Shown: positions 16,625 through 24,973, counted from the first letter of the stretch. The stretch is DNA of 64,000 nt from Streptomyces sp. MH60 (GCF_002939385.1 NZ_MULI01000001.1:124001-188000); one strand, 5' to 3'. A program made the numbers and translations. Notes: a model not told the origin generated them from the sequence alone.

Positions 16625-18103
16625 TCAGACCGATGCCCCCGTGCCCGCCCCCGCCGCTCGGCCGAGTGTGCGGTCGAAGAGCGTGAGCAGCAGGTAGAGC
16701 ACGCCGGCGCCGAGCATCACCCAGGCCAGCCGGTGCAGGCCGCCGGTGTCCGCGTGCTGTCCGAAGGAGGCGGCGGTCGCGGAGGAAGCCACCATCGAGC
16801 CGATGTAGGCGAAGGTGCGCAGCAGCCCGGCCGAGGAGGCGGTGCGCTCCGGATCGGCCTGGAAGTAGACGGAGTTCTGCAGGGCCAGGTTGTTGAGCCC
16901 CTGCGGGACGCCGAAGATCAGCGCGACCAGCAGCAGCATCCACAGCGGGCTGTCCCCGCCCAGCGTGAGGATCACCAGACACGCGGAGATCTGGCCGACC
17001 GCGCCGAGCAGCAGTTTCCCCCGGACGCTCGTGCTGCGCCCCGACACGATCGAGACCCCTATCGCCAGCAGGAACATGGGTATCTGGGCCAGGCCGGCGT
17101 GGAAGGGAGACAGTCCGAAGCCCTCCTCGGTCCACTGGGTGAAGCCGTAGAGGAAGGAGTACGCGACGACGTAGGCCACGAGGGCCCGCCCGTAGGTGGC
17201 CAGCAGGGGAGTGTTGCCGCCGAGCACCCGCAGGTCGATGAAGGGGGTGGCGGTCCGCAGTTCCCGCACCGCGAACGCGGCCCCCGCGGCGGCCGAGAGC
17301 GCGAGCAGGTACCAGTCGCGCAGGTGCAGGTTCATCAGGAAGAGCAGCAGTGAGACGAGCATCGCCGCGAACAGTGCCATGCCGGGCAGGTCGAGGCGGG
17401 CGGCCAGGCTCCCGCGCCGCGCGGGCCCGTTCGCGGGCCCCGCTGTGGGTTCCTCCGTGGGCTGCGCGGTGGGTTCCTCCGTGGGCTCCGCCTTGGGCTC
17501 CGCCTTGGGCAGCCGCAGCAGCCCCAGCAGCACGGCCGCGACGGCCAGGGGCACGTTCAGCGCGAAGGTGGCGCGCCAGCCCCCCACCGCGATCAGCAGG
17601 CCGCCCAGGAGCGGGCCGACGACGGCGATGGTCTGGTTGGCCACCGCCAGCGCGGTGAGCACCCCGCCGGGGCTGTCCCGTCCGGTGCGCTCGGCCTCGC
17701 TGCGCACCAGGGCCATCGCCGCGGGATAGCCCGCGCAGGTGCCGAACCCGAGCAGGACCCGCGCGCCGATCAGGACCCCCAGGCCGGGCGCGAGGGCACC
17801 CACGACGCCGGCGACGCCGACCAGGCCGGTGCTGAGGAGGAAGAGCCGACGCGGCCCGAAGACGTCGATGAGCCGGCCGACGACCGGCTGCCCGAGCGAC
17901 GTGGCCAGGTAGAGGGCGGAGACGAGCCAGGCGGTCTGCGAGGCCGGTGCGCCCAGGGCCCTGCCGATCGGGACGAGGGCGACCGCGATGATCGTCGAGT
18001 TGATCGGGTTGAGCACCGAACCCAGCAGCATCGGCGGCAGCAGTCCGCGGTCGAATCCGGGCTTCTCGGTGCCGACCTGCGGGCCCGCCTGAGCGTCAGT
18101 CAC
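16625..18103 (-). CDS. MFS drug-type exporter with an internal Pro/Glu repeat loop
   Basis: 492 aa, 14-helix-like major facilitator of the DHA2 type (NPINSTIIAVALVPIG at the first helix; GRLIDVFGPRRLF as the conserved A-type loop; GYPAAMALVRSEAERTG). The central cytoplasmic loop (about 202-223) is an imperfect E-P-T repeat of Pro, Glu and Thr. Such proteins export drugs by proton antiport. GTG 18103 follows GGAGG by 7 bases. It lies 15 bases downstream of the MarR gene, forming a marR-pump operon, so MarR probably controls it. Confidence 0.87.
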   Translation of the reverse strand: MTDAQAGPQVGTEKPGFDRGLLPPMLLGSVLNPINSTIIAVALVPIGRALGAPASQTAWLVSALYLATSLGQPVVGRLIDVFGPRRLFLLSTGLVGVAGVVGALAPGLGVLIGARVLLGFGTCAGYPAAMALVRSEAERTGRDSPGGVLTALAVANQTIAVVGPLLGGLLIAVGGWRATFALNVPLAVAAVLLGLLRLPKAEPKAEPTEEPTAQPTEEPTAGPANGPARRGSLAARLDLPGMALFAAMLVSLLLFLMNLHLRDWYLLALSAAAGAAFAVRELRTATPFIDLRVLGGNTPLLATYGRALVAYVVAYSFLYGFTQWTEEGFGLSPFHAGLAQIPMFLLAIGVSIVSGRSTSVRGKLLLGAVGQISACLVILTLGGDSPLWMLLLVALIFGVPQGLNNLALQNSVYFQADPERTASSAGLLRTFAYIGSMVASSATAASFGQHADTGGLHRLAWVMLGAGVLYLLLTLFDRTLGRAAGAGTGASV

Positions 18104-18118
18104 TGCCCTGCCTCCGCG

Positions 18119-18565
18119 TCAGTCACGGTGCAGCCGCTCCAGCACGGCCATGGCCGCGATCACGGTCCTGCGCTCCTCCTCGGTGCACCGGTCCTGCAAC
18201 CGCCCGGCGAGCCATTCGGTGCGGGCCTGCCGCCTCTCCTCCACGCGACGGACGCCCTCCGCGGTCAGCGTGATGAGCAGCCGCCGTCCGTCGTGCGGGT
18301 CGGGGTGCCGCTCCACCAGCCCCATGGAGGCGAGCGCGGTGACCGTCGCCGTCATCGACTGGTGCCTGACCCCTTCGGTCGCGGCGAGTTCGCTGGCCGT
18401 GACGCCCCCGTGGTCGGACAGCCGGGCCAGCACCGAGGCCTGGCCCAGGGTGAGGTCCTCGACCTCGGAGGCCTTGAGGATGCGCCGGCGCAGCCGGCTG
18501 ATGACCGCCCGGACCTCCCGCGAGGCCCGGACTGCCGAGGGGGAGAGGCTCTCGTTCTCGCTCAT
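18119..18565 (-). CDS. MarR-family transcriptional regulator
   Basis: 148 aa. Winged helix region LTLGQASVLARLSDHGGVTASELAATEGVRHQSMTATVTALASMGLVERHPDPHDGRRLLITLT contains the recognition helix and the wing DPHDGRR typical of MarR. It heads the operon with the exporter at 16625. A perfect 10-bp inverted repeat lies 27 bases upstream of the ATG and is its likely operator, released by phenolic or drug ligands in the family. Confidence 0.9.
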   Translation of the reverse strand: MSENESLSPSAVRASREVRAVISRLRRRILKASEVEDLTLGQASVLARLSDHGGVTASELAATEGVRHQSMTATVTALASMGLVERHPDPHDGRRLLITLTAEGVRRVEERRQARTEWLAGRLQDRCTEEERRTVIAAMAVLERLHRD

Positions 18566-18591
18566 GCCCCCAGACTAAGCTTCACAGGATG

Positions 18592-18617
18592 AGCTGTACA
18601 GGTTGAACTGTACAGCT
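18592..18617. promoter_or_regulatory. MarR operator candidate, AGCTGTACAG-N6-CTGTACAGCT
   Basis: Perfect 10-bp arms with a 6-bp centre upstream of the MarR gene. Size and symmetry fit a MarR dimer. It also contains the core TGTACAG twice. Confidence 0.7.
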
Positions 18618-18645
18618 GACTCTGTGTCGCCCCGAGATCCGGGCG

Positions 18646-19554
18646 TCAGTCCGACGTCGGCAGGTGCGCCCTTGCCCAGGTCCTGAAGGGGGTGAGGGGA
18701 ATGCCCAGGTCATGGGCGAACCGCGGGAGGGCGGGCTGGGGGAACTCGTTGAGGGACGCCTGTCCGAACCCCATGTCCGGCATCCCGGCGGCGACCGCCT
18801 CGTCCTCGGTCATGTCGGGCGGGGTCAGGGTCGTGCGCAGGTGCGCCGAGAGGATCTCGGCGATCTCCCTCATCGTCAGCAGGTCGCTCGCCAGCTCCAG
18901 TTCGACCCGGTCGAACCGCTCCGGTTCCGCCACGGCGGCCGCGGCGGTCGCACCGATGTCGTCGACCGCGACCAGGGACAGCCGGGTCGAGGGCTTCAGA
19001 AGGCTCACCAGGCCGCCTTGTACTCCCCGGGGGAAGACGATGGCCTCCGAGGGGAGCAGGTTCTCCATGAAGTAGCTCGGCTTGACGATCGTCCAGTGCG
19101 TGAACCCCGCCTCGCGCACCCGGTCCTGGATCCCGGCCTTCGCCGCATAGTAGGGCTCCATCCATCCCCAGCGGTCCTTCACCCAGCTCGTGTGCTGTCC
19201 GGCGCCCGAGACGGAGGTGTGCACGAACTGGGACACCCCGGCCTCCCGCGCGCCCTCGATCAGGTGGACGGCCTGGGCGACCTCCCCCTCGAAGCCGCGG
19301 CGGTCGAAGTCGGGTATCTGGACCGAGAAGACGGCGCGGGCCCCTTCGGCGGCCCGGACCACCGAGTCGCGGTCGTCCAGGTCCCCGACGACCAGGTCGG
19401 CGCCGAGTGCCGCGATCGCCGCGGCCCGCTCGGCCGAGGGGTCGCGGACCAGGGCCCGGACCGGAACGCCGGACTTCAGCAGGGCGCGGGCGGTCGCGCC
19501 GCCCTGTTTGCCGGTCGCGCCGGTGACGAGGACGGGTGCGGAGGAGTCGGGCAT
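18646..19554 (-). CDS. NmrA-like NAD(P)-binding protein
   Basis: 302 aa. The dinucleotide-binding motif VLVTGATGKQGGATARALL is at 8-26, followed by VRALVRDPS, which suggests NADP. The active-site YxxxK of the wider SDR family is present only as a loose YYAAK, so it may be a redox-sensing regulator or an atypical reductase (NmrA, HSCARG, quinone reductase 2 type). CCGGGAGG upstream supports the start at 19554. It is divergent from the TetR gene at 19660, with a strong palindrome in between, so it is probably the TetR target. Confidence 0.85.
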   Translation of the reverse strand: MPDSSAPVLVTGATGKQGGATARALLKSGVPVRALVRDPSAERAAAIAALGADLVVGDLDDRDSVVRAAEGARAVFSVQIPDFDRRGFEGEVAQAVHLIEGAREAGVSQFVHTSVSGAGQHTSWVKDRWGWMEPYYAAKAGIQDRVREAGFTHWTIVKPSYFMENLLPSEAIVFPRGVQGGLVSLLKPSTRLSLVAVDDIGATAAAAVAEPERFDRVELELASDLLTMREIAEILSAHLRTTLTPPDMTEDEAVAAGMPDMGFGQASLNEFPQPALPRFAHDLGIPLTPFRTWARAHLPTSD

Positions 19555-19582
19555 GGGTGAGCCTCCCGGATGAGGGGTGGAA

Positions 19583-19605
19583 TAAGTGGCGGGGTCCGCC
19601 ACTTA
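19583..19605. promoter_or_regulatory. TetR operator candidate, TAAGTGGCGG-N3-CCGCCACTTA
   Basis: Perfect 10-bp arms with a 3-bp centre between the divergent NmrA-like and TetR genes. A -10-like TACGAT for the TetR gene follows at 19615-19620, so binding would control both genes. Confidence 0.75.
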
Positions 19606-19659
19606 GCTGCCGGGTACGATACGGAGGGCCCCGCCGTTTAGCAATGCCGAGAGGACGCC

Positions 19660-20223
19660 ATGCCCCACCACCAGCGCGCGGACGCACGGCGCAACTACGC
19701 CCGGATCCTGGCCGTCGCCGAGGATGAGGTCGCCGCGCACGGCGCCGAGGCCTCCCTGGAGCGGATCGCCCGCGTCGCGGGTGTCGGCTCGGCGACGGTG
19801 CGCAGGCACTTCCCCGGGCGAAGCGCCTTGCTGGAAGCGGTGTTCCGCGAGCGGATCGAGGCGCTGTGCGCCCGTGCGGCCGCGTCGGCGGACACGGTGG
19901 ACGCCCGCGCCGCCCTCCTGGACTGGCTGGAGGCCTTCACCGAGTACGCCGCGTCCGCACGGGGCATGGCCGAGGCGCTGGCCCAGGACCGGCTGGTCGA
20001 ACCGGAGCGGGTGAGTGCCTGCTCGGTCAAGCTCGAAGGGGCTGTCGAGCCGCTGCTGCGGCGCGCGGTCGAGAGCGGGGTGGTGGCGCCGGACGTCACC
20101 GCCGCCGACCTTCTCGCGCTGGTCACGGGCATCGCTCTGGCCACGGAGCGCCATGCCGACCCCGCCGCCGAGGGGCGACGCCTGCTGGCGCTGACCGTCC
20201 GGGGCATCAGCCCGCCGAGGTGA
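19660..20223 (+). CDS. TetR-family transcriptional regulator
   Basis: 187 aa. The N-terminal HTH region runs NYARILAVAEDEVAAHGAEASLERIARVAGVGSATVRRHFPGRSALLEAVF, with ATVRRHFP as the recognition helix end. The C-terminal helical domain would bind a ligand. GAGAGG 5 bases upstream supports the start. It is divergent from the NmrA-like oxidoreductase gene and probably represses it and itself through the palindrome at 19583. Confidence 0.88.
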   Translation: MPHHQRADARRNYARILAVAEDEVAAHGAEASLERIARVAGVGSATVRRHFPGRSALLEAVFRERIEALCARAAASADTVDARAALLDWLEAFTEYAASARGMAEALAQDRLVEPERVSACSVKLEGAVEPLLRRAVESGVVAPDVTAADLLALVTGIALATERHADPAAEGRRLLALTVRGISPPR

Positions 20224-20419
20224 GCGCGGCGGGCGGGTCCTTCGCCCAGACTGCAATGACTTGCCCACGTCAAGTCCGGCGATTCATCATGTGACGACCA
20301 GTGCGGACAACTCCTTCCTCCCGCAGGCGTGTTCGTCCCGCACGCCCGGTCGGCCACGCCTTCGGTGCCCGCGAGGCCGCCGACCGCCGGCCGTCCCCGG
20401 CCGCCCCTTCCCCACCCGG
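20224..20419. other. non-coding stretch upstream of the SH3b fragment
   Basis: No convincing gene. A small inverted repeat GACTTG-N7-CAAGTC (20258-20276) lies 35 bases after the TetR stop and may be a terminator or operator. The rest shows no clear promoter or protein similarity. Confidence 0.4.
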
Positions 20420-20647
20420 GGCACGGACGTGAGCGCCCGTCAGCGGCCGACGACCGACTCCGCACGGGTGGCGACTCCGCCCGGACCGGCGTCCCACCGC
20501 GTGGCCTGCCAGGTCCACGGCGGCCTCGTCGAGTACGACGGCTACAGCAACGACGCCTGGGCGTACCTGCCCGACCACGGTGGTTACGTCTCCAACATGT
20601 TCGTCGACGTCGACGACGCCTGGCTCTCAGGAGTGCCCACATGCTGA
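20420..20647 (+). pseudogene. truncated copy of the C-terminal SH3b-like domain of the next gene
   Basis: This 228-bp segment encodes the same 76-codon domain that ends the gene at 20641 (shared CQVHGGLV, YDGYSNDAWAYLPD, GGYVSN, DAWLS and the final VPTC). It sits exactly 1292 bases before the second copy (21712-21939), with no net insertion or deletion and the same stop codon. It has no signal peptide or plausible start, so it is the tail of a lost paralog or a product of tandem duplication. Its stop codon overlaps the ATG of the intact gene, whose ribosome binding site (CAGGAG) is also made from these codons. Confidence 0.75.
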
Positions 20648-21939
20648 CCCCCACCCTCCGGCACAGCGGCTGTGCCCCGCGCCGCAGACCCCGCACCACC
20701 CGCGTCCTGAGCGGCACGGTGTGCCTGCTCGCCCTCGCCGGTACGACCCTCGCCGCCACGCCCGCCCCCGCCGCCGACGCCGCGAGCCCGCCCGCCGAGG
20801 TGTCCTGGCGTGCCGACCTGACGTCGACCGGCGCCGACGACGTCAACGTCCGCTACGACGCGGGCGCCCTGCGGGTACGGGACGGCTCCGTCAGCCTCGC
20901 CTCCCTCGGCCGGGACCGCGGCTACGCCTCCGCCGTACTGGAGCCGCACCACGTGGACCGGCCCGTCGACCGGATCGCCGTGCACCTCGACGCGACGGTG
21001 CCCGACACGGCGAGCGTCGAGGTCGACGTGCGCGGACGCGCGGCCGACGGAACCTGGACCGAGTGGCGACGGGCCACGGCCGACGCCCCGGCCGAACTGC
21101 CCCGTGACGTCGTCGACGTCCAGGCCCGGCTCACCCTGTGGAACGCCAAGGGCGAACCCACCGCGGCCGTACGGGCGGTGACCCTGACGGCGGACGACGC
21201 GGGCGGTGCCCGCGCCGAGCCCGCTCCGGCGACCAGGGCGGCCGCCTTCTCCGCCCGCGTCCACGCCACCCGCGAGGGCCTCGTCGGGCACACCACCGCC
21301 AACGGGCACGTCATCCAGACCAACGACCACTTCGTGGCGCTCCCCTCCCGCCGCGCCCTGTCGCCGAACGGCAGCGGCCAGTACTCGGTGCAGGTGTGCG
21401 GGCCCGCCCGCTGCGAGACGGCGCCGGTGTGGGACGTCGGCCCGTGGAACACGCACGACGACCACTGGAACCCCTCGTCGGTGCGCGAGCAGTGGAAGGA
21501 CCTTCCGCAAGGTCTTCCCGAGGCGCAGGCCGCCTACGAGGACGGGTACAACGGCGGACGCGACGAGTTCGGCCGGCAGGTCGCCAACCCGGCGGGCATC
21601 GACCTCGCCGACGGCACCTTCTACAACGTGGGTCTCGACGACAACGGCTGGGTGACCGTCACCTACCTGTGGACCGAGGGCGGTGGTGACACCACGGCGT
21701 TCCCGACCTGGGGAACGGACGTGAGCGTCCGGCAGCAGGCGACGACCACCTCCACCAGCGTGGCGACCCTGCCCGGGCCCACGACCGTACGGGTACGGTG
21801 CCAGGTCCACGGCGGGCTCGTGACCTACGACGGCTACAGCAACGACGCCTGGTCCTACCTGCCCGACTACGGCGGTTACGTCTCCAACATCTTCATCGAC
21901 GTGGCCGACGCCTGGCTCTCGGACGTCCCCACCTGCTGA
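20641..21939 (+). CDS. secreted protein with C-terminal SH3b-like domain
   Basis: 432 aa. An N-terminal signal peptide (basic RRRPRTTR, then LSGTVCLLALAGTTLAATPAPAADA) directs export. Residues about 50-190 form a beta-rich region, about 200-350 a domain with VWDVGPWNTHDDHWNP and YEDGYNGGRDEFGRQVANP, and 358-432 an SH3-like tail with two Cys. The middle part resembles uncharacterised actinomycete secreted proteins and could bind or cleave cell wall, which is inference. The TGA-overlapping ATG and CAGGAG fix the start. Its tail domain is duplicated upstream as a fragment. Confidence 0.75.
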   Translation: MLTPTLRHSGCAPRRRPRTTRVLSGTVCLLALAGTTLAATPAPAADAASPPAEVSWRADLTSTGADDVNVRYDAGALRVRDGSVSLASLGRDRGYASAVLEPHHVDRPVDRIAVHLDATVPDTASVEVDVRGRAADGTWTEWRRATADAPAELPRDVVDVQARLTLWNAKGEPTAAVRAVTLTADDAGGARAEPAPATRAAAFSARVHATREGLVGHTTANGHVIQTNDHFVALPSRRALSPNGSGQYSVQVCGPARCETAPVWDVGPWNTHDDHWNPSSVREQWKDLPQGLPEAQAAYEDGYNGGRDEFGRQVANPAGIDLADGTFYNVGLDDNGWVTVTYLWTEGGGDTTAFPTWGTDVSVRQQATTTSTSVATLPGPTTVRVRCQVHGGLVTYDGYSNDAWSYLPDYGGYVSNIFIDVADAWLSDVPTC

Positions 21940-22011
21940 CCCTCCAGCAGCTCGGCACCCGGGTCGCCTGCCGTGGAGGACCGGCGGCGGAACCGACCGC
22001 ACAATGGACGC

Positions 22012-22428
22012 ATGACCTCCTCCTCCACCCGGGGCGCCGTACGGGACGATCCGACGCCCGCGCCGACGGGCACGCGCACGCGCCTGGGGGCCGCGGTGGC
22101 CGCAGCGGTGATCGTCGGCGCCGGACTCGCGCTCAGGGCCGTGGCGGCGGGCGAGGTGGCCAAGTACGGCGGAGACGCGCTGTACACCCTGCTGCTGTTC
22201 GCCCTCGTCCTCGTGGTGGCGCCGAGGACGGCACCGGTGAAGGCCGCCGCGGTGGCCCTGGCGGTGAGTTGGGGCGTGGAGTTCCTCCAGCTCACCGACG
22301 TGCCCGCGCACCTCGCCCGGCAGAGCACGGCGGCCCGCCTGGTCCTGGGCTCCACCTTCAACGCACCGGACCTGTTCTGGTACGCGGTCGGCGCGGCGAC
22401 CGGCCCACTGGCCGTCAGGCGAGCGTGA
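22012..22428 (+). CDS. DUF2809 family membrane protein
   Basis: 138 aa with about four membrane helices: GAAVAAAVIVGAGLALRAV, LYTLLLFALVLVVAP, VKAAAVALAVSWGVEFLQL and the last near FWYAVGAATGPLAV. KYGGDALYTLL and GVEFLQLTDVPAHLARQSTAARLVLGS.FNAPDLFWY-type residues are the DUF2809 signature. Function is unknown. The ATG at 22012 has no Shine-Dalgarno but follows ACAATG closely, so a leaderless message is possible. Its last 14 bases overlap the convergent pxpC gene. Confidence 0.8.
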   Translation: MTSSSTRGAVRDDPTPAPTGTRTRLGAAVAAAVIVGAGLALRAVAAGEVAKYGGDALYTLLLFALVLVVAPRTAPVKAAAVALAVSWGVEFLQLTDVPAHLARQSTAARLVLGSTFNAPDLFWYAVGAATGPLAVRRA

Positions 22429-23272
22429 AGCGCAGCGGGGTTCCGGCCGCGGCCTGGGCCGCCGCGGCCAGCGCGGGCTCCGGGACGACCGCGACGACCG
22501 GGTAGCCGCCCGTCGTCGGGTGGTCGTGCAGGAAGAGCACCGGCCGGCCGTCCGGCGGGACCTGCACCGCCCCCAGGACCATGCCCTCGCTGGGCAGTTC
22601 GCCCGCCGACGCGCGTTCCAGCGGCGGTCCCTCGGTGCGCAGGCCGATGCGGTTGCTGTGCGGGGAGACACGGTAGGTGGCCGAGGTGAACGTGCGCAGC
22701 GCGGCCGGCGTGAACCAGTCGGCGCGGGGGCCCGGGCGTACCGGCAGGACCAGTTCGGCGGGCGGTCCGGGCCAGGGAGCGGCGACCGGCGGCGGCACCG
22801 GCCGCGCCGGGATGCCCACCGCGACGACCTCCCCGTCCCGCAGGGGCTCCGGGCCCAGGCCCGACAGCAGGTCCGTCGAGCGGCTGCCGAGGACGGGTTC
22901 GGCGGCGATGCCGCCCGCGACGGCCACGTACGAGCGGACGCCCGCGGTCGCCGCCCCCACGTCCAGGACCGAGCCCGCGGGCACCCGCACCGGGGCGCCC
23001 CAGGCGGCCGGTCTGCCGTCGACCGTCACCGGGCAGGGCGCACCGCCGACCACGGCGGTGACGTCCTGGTCGGGCCGCAGGGCGCAGCCGGTCAGGGTCG
23101 TCTCCAGCACGGCGGCGCCAGGTGCGTTGCCGAGGAGGCGGTTGGCCAGCCGCATCGCGGGCGCGTCCAGCGCACCGGAGCGGGGTACGCCCAGGTGGGC
23201 GTGGCCGGGCCGGCCCGCGTCCTGCACCGTGGTGAGCGCCCCGGAGCGCACGGTCGTGAGCTTGGTCGTCAT
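22415..23272 (-). CDS. pxpC: 5-oxoprolinase subunit C (biotin-dependent carboxyltransferase-like)
   Basis: 285 aa. KLTTVRSGALTTVQDAGRPGHAHLGVPRSGALDAPAMRLANRLLGN is the hallmark start of the PxpC/KipA family, and the C-terminal LFLHDHPTTGGYPVVAVV is equally conserved. With PxpA and PxpB it hydrolyses 5-oxoproline to glutamate using ATP. The ATG overlaps the stop of pxpB (ATGA). It is the last gene of the pxpABC operon. Shorter than some homologs (about 310-330 aa), but no motif is obviously lost. Confidence 0.9.
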   Translation of the reverse strand: MTTKLTTVRSGALTTVQDAGRPGHAHLGVPRSGALDAPAMRLANRLLGNAPGAAVLETTLTGCALRPDQDVTAVVGGAPCPVTVDGRPAAWGAPVRVPAGSVLDVGAATAGVRSYVAVAGGIAAEPVLGSRSTDLLSGLGPEPLRDGEVVAVGIPARPVPPPVAAPWPGPPAELVLPVRPGPRADWFTPAALRTFTSATYRVSPHSNRIGLRTEGPPLERASAGELPSEGMVLGAVQVPPDGRPVLFLHDHPTTGGYPVVAVVPEPALAAAAQAAAGTPLRFTLA

Positions 23273-24006
23273 GCCCCGGCCTCCGGCCCCGTCCCGACCG
23301 TCGCGGTGCTGCCGGTCGCCGTGCCCCTCGCGGTGCCCGCCGCCGTCGCGCCGCCCGCCGTGACAAACCGCACACGCGTCCCCGGCGCGAGGAGCGCCGC
23401 ACGCTCCCGCGCCGGGTCCCACAGGGGCCGTGGGTCGGGCATGGTGCCGATCAGCTGCCAGCCGCCCGGGGTGGCGCGGGGGTAGACCGCGCTGTACGGA
23501 CCGGCGAGGGCCACCGCCCCGGCCGGGACCCGGGTCCTGGGCGTGGACCGGCGGGGGACGTGCAGGCGAGGGGGCAGTCCGGTGAGGTAGCCGAACCCGG
23601 GCGCGAAGCCGCAGAACGCGACCCGGTAGGTGTGCGAGCCGTGCAGGGCGCCGACCTCGTCGGGCCCGACCCCCCACAGGGTCGCCACGTCGGCCAGGTC
23701 CGGCCCGTCGTAGCGCACGGGGATCTCCACCACGTCACCCGTGTCGTCCGCGACCGGCGGCACCTCCCAGTCGGTGACCCGGCGGGCCAGCGCCTCCGGG
23801 TCCGGCACCCCGTCCAGCAGCACGGTCCGCGCCCCCGGCACGATCTCCTCGACCGGCGGCAGCGTCCCGGCCGCGCGCCGGCGCAGCACCTCGGCGTGGA
23901 AGGCGGCGGTGCGCTCGGCGTCGGGCAGCTCGACGAGCAGGGCGTGGCGACCGGCGGGACGCGCCGTGAGTGCCCCGGCGTGCGCCGTGCGGCCGTCGTC
24001 CGTCAT
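23269..24006 (-). CDS. pxpB: 5-oxoprolinase subunit B (KipI/allophanate hydrolase subunit 1 type)
   Basis: 245 aa. Conserved motifs are VEIPVRYDGPDLADVATLWGV, AFCGFAPGFGYLTGLP and PAGAVALAGPYSAVYPRATPGGWQLIG, all typical of PxpB/KipI. It forms the PxpBC complex that phosphorylates or activates 5-oxoproline before ring opening. The last about 20 residues are a low-complexity Ala/Gly/Thr tail. ATGA overlaps at both ends tie it to pxpA and pxpC. Confidence 0.9.
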   Translation of the reverse strand: MTDDGRTAHAGALTARPAGRHALLVELPDAERTAAFHAEVLRRRAAGTLPPVEEIVPGARTVLLDGVPDPEALARRVTDWEVPPVADDTGDVVEIPVRYDGPDLADVATLWGVGPDEVGALHGSHTYRVAFCGFAPGFGYLTGLPPRLHVPRRSTPRTRVPAGAVALAGPYSAVYPRATPGGWQLIGTMPDPRPLWDPARERAALLAPGTRVRFVTAGGATAAGTARGTATGSTATVGTGPEAGA

Positions 24007-24755
24007 GCGAACGCCCCGATCCCGACCCCGGACGTCTCCAGCGCCTCGCGCACCCGGGCCGCGATCCGGGCGGCGTTCGGGGTGTCGCCGTGCACGCACA
24101 GGGAGCGGGCGGCCACCGCGACCGTCGTACCGTCCACGGCCTCGACGGAGCCCGCCACGGCGAACGCCACGGCACGGCGTACCACCGCGTCCTCGTCCGT
24201 CACCACCGAGCCGGCCTCACGGCGGGGGACCAGGGTGCCCCGCGCGGTGTACGCGCGGTCCGCGAAGGCCTCCGGGACGCCGGTGAGGCCCGCTTCCGCG
24301 GCGGCCGTGAGCAGCCGCGAGCCGGGGAGCCCGAGCACGGGCAGCGCGCCGCCCGCCAGGCTCACCCCGGCCACGACGGCACGGGCCTGCTCGTCGTCGT
24401 GGACGGTGCGGTTGTAGAGCGCGCCGTGCGGCTTCACGTAGGCGACCGTGGCCCCGGCGGCCTCGGCGAAGACCCGGAGGGCGCCGATCTGGTACGCCAC
24501 CTCGGCGGCCAGCTCGTCGGCGGGCACGTCCATGGCACGCCGTCCGAAGCCCGCCAGGTCGCGGTAGGACACCTGCGCTCCGATCCGCACCCCGCGCTCG
24601 GCGGCGAGGTCGCAGACGCGGCGCATCACCGAGGGGTCGCCCGCGTGGAATCCGCAGGCGACGTTGGCGCTGGTGACGACGGAGAGCAGGGCGTCGTCGT
24701 CGGTGAGGGTCCAGCGGCCGAAGCCTTCACCGAGATCTGCGTTGAGGTCGATCAC
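24003..24755 (-). CDS. pxpA: 5-oxoprolinase subunit A (LamB/YcsF family)
   Basis: 250 aa from GTG 24755, giving the family start (M)IDLNADLGEGFGRW. TSANVACGFHAGDP, VKPHGALYN and LCVHGDTPNA are the YcsF signatures. PxpA completes the ATP-dependent opening of 5-oxoproline to glutamate in the cytoplasm. A -35 (TTGTCG) and -10 (TACTTT) on this strand place the transcription start at or next to the GTG, so the message may be leaderless. An upstream in-frame start at 24881 would put the operator inside the coding region and is not favoured. Confidence 0.92.
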   Translation of the reverse strand: MIDLNADLGEGFGRWTLTDDDALLSVVTSANVACGFHAGDPSVMRRVCDLAAERGVRIGAQVSYRDLAGFGRRAMDVPADELAAEVAYQIGALRVFAEAAGATVAYVKPHGALYNRTVHDDEQARAVVAGVSLAGGALPVLGLPGSRLLTAAAEAGLTGVPEAFADRAYTARGTLVPRREAGSVVTDEDAVVRRAVAFAVAGSVEAVDGTTVAVAARSLCVHGDTPNAARIAARVREALETSGVGIGAFA

Positions 24756-24761
24756 ACCTTG

Positions 24762-24791
24762 AAAGTAGACGATCGTTGAACGATCCGACAA
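24762..24791 (-). promoter_or_regulatory. pxpABC promoter with operator in its spacer
   Basis: On the minus strand TTGTCG (24786-24791) and TACTTT (24762-24767) are 18 bases apart. The palindrome GATCGTTCAACGATC (24771-24785) fills most of the spacer. A repressor there would exclude RNA polymerase. Confidence 0.65.
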
Positions 24792-24837
24792 GAGACTGCC
24801 TCGCGTGACCGCTTCCGGGGGCGAGAGAATTCGCCTC

Positions 24838-24866
24838 TTGTTAGATCGTTCAACGATCGCTAGTGT
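24838..24866 (+). promoter_or_regulatory. DUF969 operon promoter with operator in its spacer
   Basis: TTGTTA (24838-24843) and TAGTGT (24861-24866) are exactly 17 bases apart. GATCGTTCAACGATC (24844-24858) fills the spacer and is the mirror copy of the site at 24771-24785. Confidence 0.7.
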
Positions 24867-24973
24867 CCGTGCATCTGCCACACATCTGGAGCTATGGTCC
24901 CCGGGACCGATGAGTCACGTTCCGAAGCTCCGGATCCGTGCCCTGCCCCCTCATGCCTGAAGAAGGCCACCGA

